DNA from: Opitutaceae bacterium
GTDB taxonomy: Bacteria > Verrucomicrobiota > Verrucomicrobiia > Opitutales > Opitutaceae
Length of the DNA stretch: 16,169 nt
Assembly: GCA_005786775.1 (NCBI GenBank)
Contig: SYDD01000102.1
Coordinates: forward strand, 1-16,169
Direction: 5' to 3'
Both the position numbers and the translations under genes were made by a program. Positions 15,401-16,169 of this stretch are shown piece by piece. Position 1 is the stretch's first letter. Each line of letters begins with the position of its first letter. The notes under the pieces are model-generated. The model did not search any database. It was not told the origin of the DNA and was given only the letters and a program-made list of their open reading frames with translations.

Positions 15401-16169
15401 GACCTCCCCCGCCGTAGTGGTGACGGTCGCGGCGGGCGCCGGTGGCGGCGGTGGCGGGGGCGGTACCCTGCCGACGGTGGCCGTGACCGCGCCCGCCGGC
15501 GGCTCGGCGCTGCTGGTTAACACGCCGGTCCGCGTGACCGCGGCTGCGACCTCCCCCGGCGGCTCGATCATCCAGATCCAGTTGCTCGCGAACGGCGTCG
15601 ATCTCGGCATCGCGACTTCCTTTCCGTTCGGCGTCACGTGGACCCCGTCCGCGCCAGGCGCCTACGCGCTCACCGCGATCGCCACCAACTCCGCGGGGGG
15701 CAAGGCGACCTCCTCGCCCGTGATGGTCTCGGTCGGCACGGGCACCGCGCCCGCCGTCGTGGTCGCCAGCCCCGTCGCGGGCGCCACCTTCCCCGCCGGG
15801 ATCGCGCAGACCCTGGTCGCGAATGTCACCGCCGGCAGCAGCCTGATCTCGTCCGTCCAGTTCCTCGTCAACGGCATCGCCCTCGGGATCGACACCACCT
15901 TCCCGTACAACTTCAGCTGGACGCCCGCCGGGCTCGGCCCCGCGGTGATCACCGCCGTCGCCCGCGACGCGCTGGGCAACGAGGTGCCGAGCCCCGGGGT
16001 CGCCGTGACGGTGGTGCCCCGCAGCGGCTCCAGCCCGACCGTGGCGCTGACCGCGCCCGCGGCCGGCGCTTCCGTGCCCGTCGGCACGGCCACCACCCTC
16101 ACCGCCGCCGCCGCGGATCCCGATGGCTCGGTCGCGAGCGTCCAGTTCTTCGCCAACGGCGTCGCGCTC
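12474..16169 (+). CDS. Giant secreted protein: CARDB-like, TolB-like propeller and Ig-like repeats, C-terminus cut by window edge
   Basis: The frame is open from the ATG at 12474 to the right edge, 1232 codons visible. A signal peptide (LLFGLLLVLAPPALVAAPE) is followed by two CARDB-like Ig domains (LTGVTIRPAEAKPGDQITLS near 24; FQIVSLTYAANSALTGGAVV near 167). Residues about 333-797 carry seven repeats of the type P-x-x-S-x-x-G-R-x-x-A-F-x-S-x-A-x-N-L-V, ending in D-I-F-x-x-D, which fits a seven-bladed TolB/PD40 propeller. From about 804 there are at least five Ig-like domains with SVQFFVNGTSVG and FPYSATWTP motifs; a Gly-rich linker (eight Gly) lies near residue 990. The gene begins 19 nt after the secretin stop, probably in the same operon. 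Surface adhesion, cargo or polymer binding are all possible; no catalytic motif is seen. Confidence 0.9.
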   Translation, partial: MQAWSRLLFGLLLVLAPPALVAAPELSLTGVTIRPAEAKPGDQITLSVGVTNSGASGISPVTGLPIAVAADTWPAGSTATLGVTFTHVATGYTFSLTGTGALSAGLAGGGTTGTVDLNALVPISFTEAGPYRVALVWVSHTGAAPGDWKGRSFATSSPAFSVIGKPDFQIVSLTYAANSALTGGAVVPMTLKYLNATMSNGVNNVPFVPVPGLTQFRIQIVLSANPVFGDADDFQLTTFDRATKLDADGIEQVLSWQQVIPGNFAGSYYVLAKIDALNAVAETVEEDLTRNGNNIWQDLAATRIAIQPSTFPMVYLASTTGPGGASPSGNARSDNPALSADGRYTIFASDASNLVAGDTNGVRDIFLFDSQTSLVRRLNLSQQGVQATGASEQPTLSGNGRQAAFASDAANLVIGDVNGFTDIFAVDTLTGAIALQTLAADGTQANGSNFRPMLSHTGRFLAFESTATNLVAGGTAPGVSHVYLRDRDVSNSGVLDAPGNTATVLVDLAPGGAPGNAAATQAAVSADGQFVAFVSGATNLVANPTTAGRQHVYVRQVPAGATVRVSVGAGGAEAGADSRHPSISRHPGVPTGPAADGRWIAFTSDAANLVAADTNGMADVFVADRISGGITRVSVSSAGVEAIDPTVTTVTGSRLGSLNPSVSSTGRFVTFVSLANNLAPGDTLGRASPGGSGNGGLNVYVMDRDTDDNGTYDEVGRIRTSIASVNRFGYQAYDLSTAQTTAAADIFPVISADGRWIAFPFDADGRLGLVHGATNLLSPDANSARDILLFDRRTNTLPSPATPPTVAITSPGVGGTVLVNTAVTLAASATTTTGVVRSVQFFVNGTSVGTSEAFPYSATWTPRAVGSYTLSALVTDSFGNLGVSANVPVTVNAAPSVSVTFPSASTPLTAGAAQTVTASAAATTPGATIASVQFLVDGQALGAPVTVAPYSTPWTPAAAGTFSLTAVAVDSAGTRTTSPAVVVTVAAGAGGGGGGGGTLPTVAVTAPAGGSALLVNTPVRVTAAATSPGGSIIQIQLLANGVDLGIATSFPFGVTWTPSAPGAYALTAIATNSAGGKATSSPVMVSVGTGTAPAVVVASPVAGATFPAGIAQTLVANVTAGSSLISSVQFLVNGIALGIDTTFPYNFSWTPAGLGPAVITAVARDALGNEVPSPGVAVTVVPRSGSSPTVALTAPAAGASVPVGTATTLTAAAADPDGSVASVQFFANGVAL
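13470..14863 (+). repeat. Seven TolB/PD40-like propeller repeats within the giant protein
   Basis: The repeats start at bases 13470, 13644, 13815, 14031, 14205, 14442 and 14706 (residues 333, 391, 448, 520, 578, 657, 745). Each has a variant of LSADGRYTIFASDASNLVAG followed by an N-x-x-x-D-I/V-F/Y-x-x-D strand. Seven copies would close a complete propeller. Spacing varies from 57 to 88 residues because of loop insertions in the later blades. The repeats are diverged at DNA level, so this is an old protein repeat. Confidence 0.85.
14883..16169 (+). repeat. Tandem Ig-like domains (at least five) within the giant protein
   Basis: Each domain starts with P-x-V-x-V/I-x-x-P and carries a core SVQF-x-V-N-G-x-x-x-G, then FPY-x-x-x-WTP and G-x-Y-x-L-T-A-x-A-x-D. 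The core motif recurs at bases 14985, 15264, 15573, 15852 and 16137, spacings of 93, 103, 93 and 95 codons; the long one contains the Gly linker. The array continues past the window edge. Confidence 0.9.

Noticed and set aside
15433..15470. Gly-codon-rich tract as a possible DNA-level repeat
   Set aside because: It encodes a simple poly-Gly linker between Ig-like domains and shows no regular DNA unit.

Overview
The window looks like a chromosomal segment of a high-GC Verrucomicrobiota bacterium, possibly close to Opitutaceae. The reasons are a PVC-type c-type-cytochrome dehydrogenase, a secreted DUF3500 protein, very GC-rich third codon positions, many starts without a Shine-Dalgarno sequence, and a pilM-N-O-P-Q-like operon arranged differently from proteobacterial ones. 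The phylum is an inference from gene content; no 16S rRNA is present.

Layout. Positions 1-2753 (minus) hold most of a large secreted PVC dehydrogenase that runs off the left edge: signal peptide, reduced ThuA-like region, beta-propeller, HEAT-like repeats, carbohydrate-binding-like domain, then a CxxCH haem site. Divergent from it is rnpB (2974-3446, plus), the RNase P RNA, bounded by a long perfect P1 helix. A DUF3500 secreted protein starts 27 nt after it (3474-4670, plus). Converging on that gene is a minus-strand operon of three pilus or pseudopilus subunits (7150 to 4700): a PilV/GspI-like prepilin, a PilW/GspJ-like prepilin and a long PilX-like protein.

Positions 7320-7862 (plus) form a small ribosomal module: rpsT (bS20), a structured spacer, a 33-codon Lys/Arg-rich bS22/mS38-like gene, and a strong intrinsic terminator. 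From 7993 rightwards runs a tightly overlapping plus-strand operon: PilM-, PilN-, PilO- and PilP-like proteins and a secretin with a roughly 100-residue Ser/Thr/Asn-rich insert. It is followed 19 nt later by a giant secreted protein (12474 to beyond 16169) with a seven-repeat TolB-like propeller and at least five Ig-like repeats, cut by the right edge.

Taken together, the prepilins, the inner-membrane alignment complex and the secretin make up the structural part of a type IV pilus or type II secretion-like machine. No ATPase, platform protein or prepilin peptidase is seen, so these must be encoded elsewhere. The giant protein is a plausible surface or secreted product of the machine, but that is inference from position only. 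There is no gene-free stretch longer than 300 bases.
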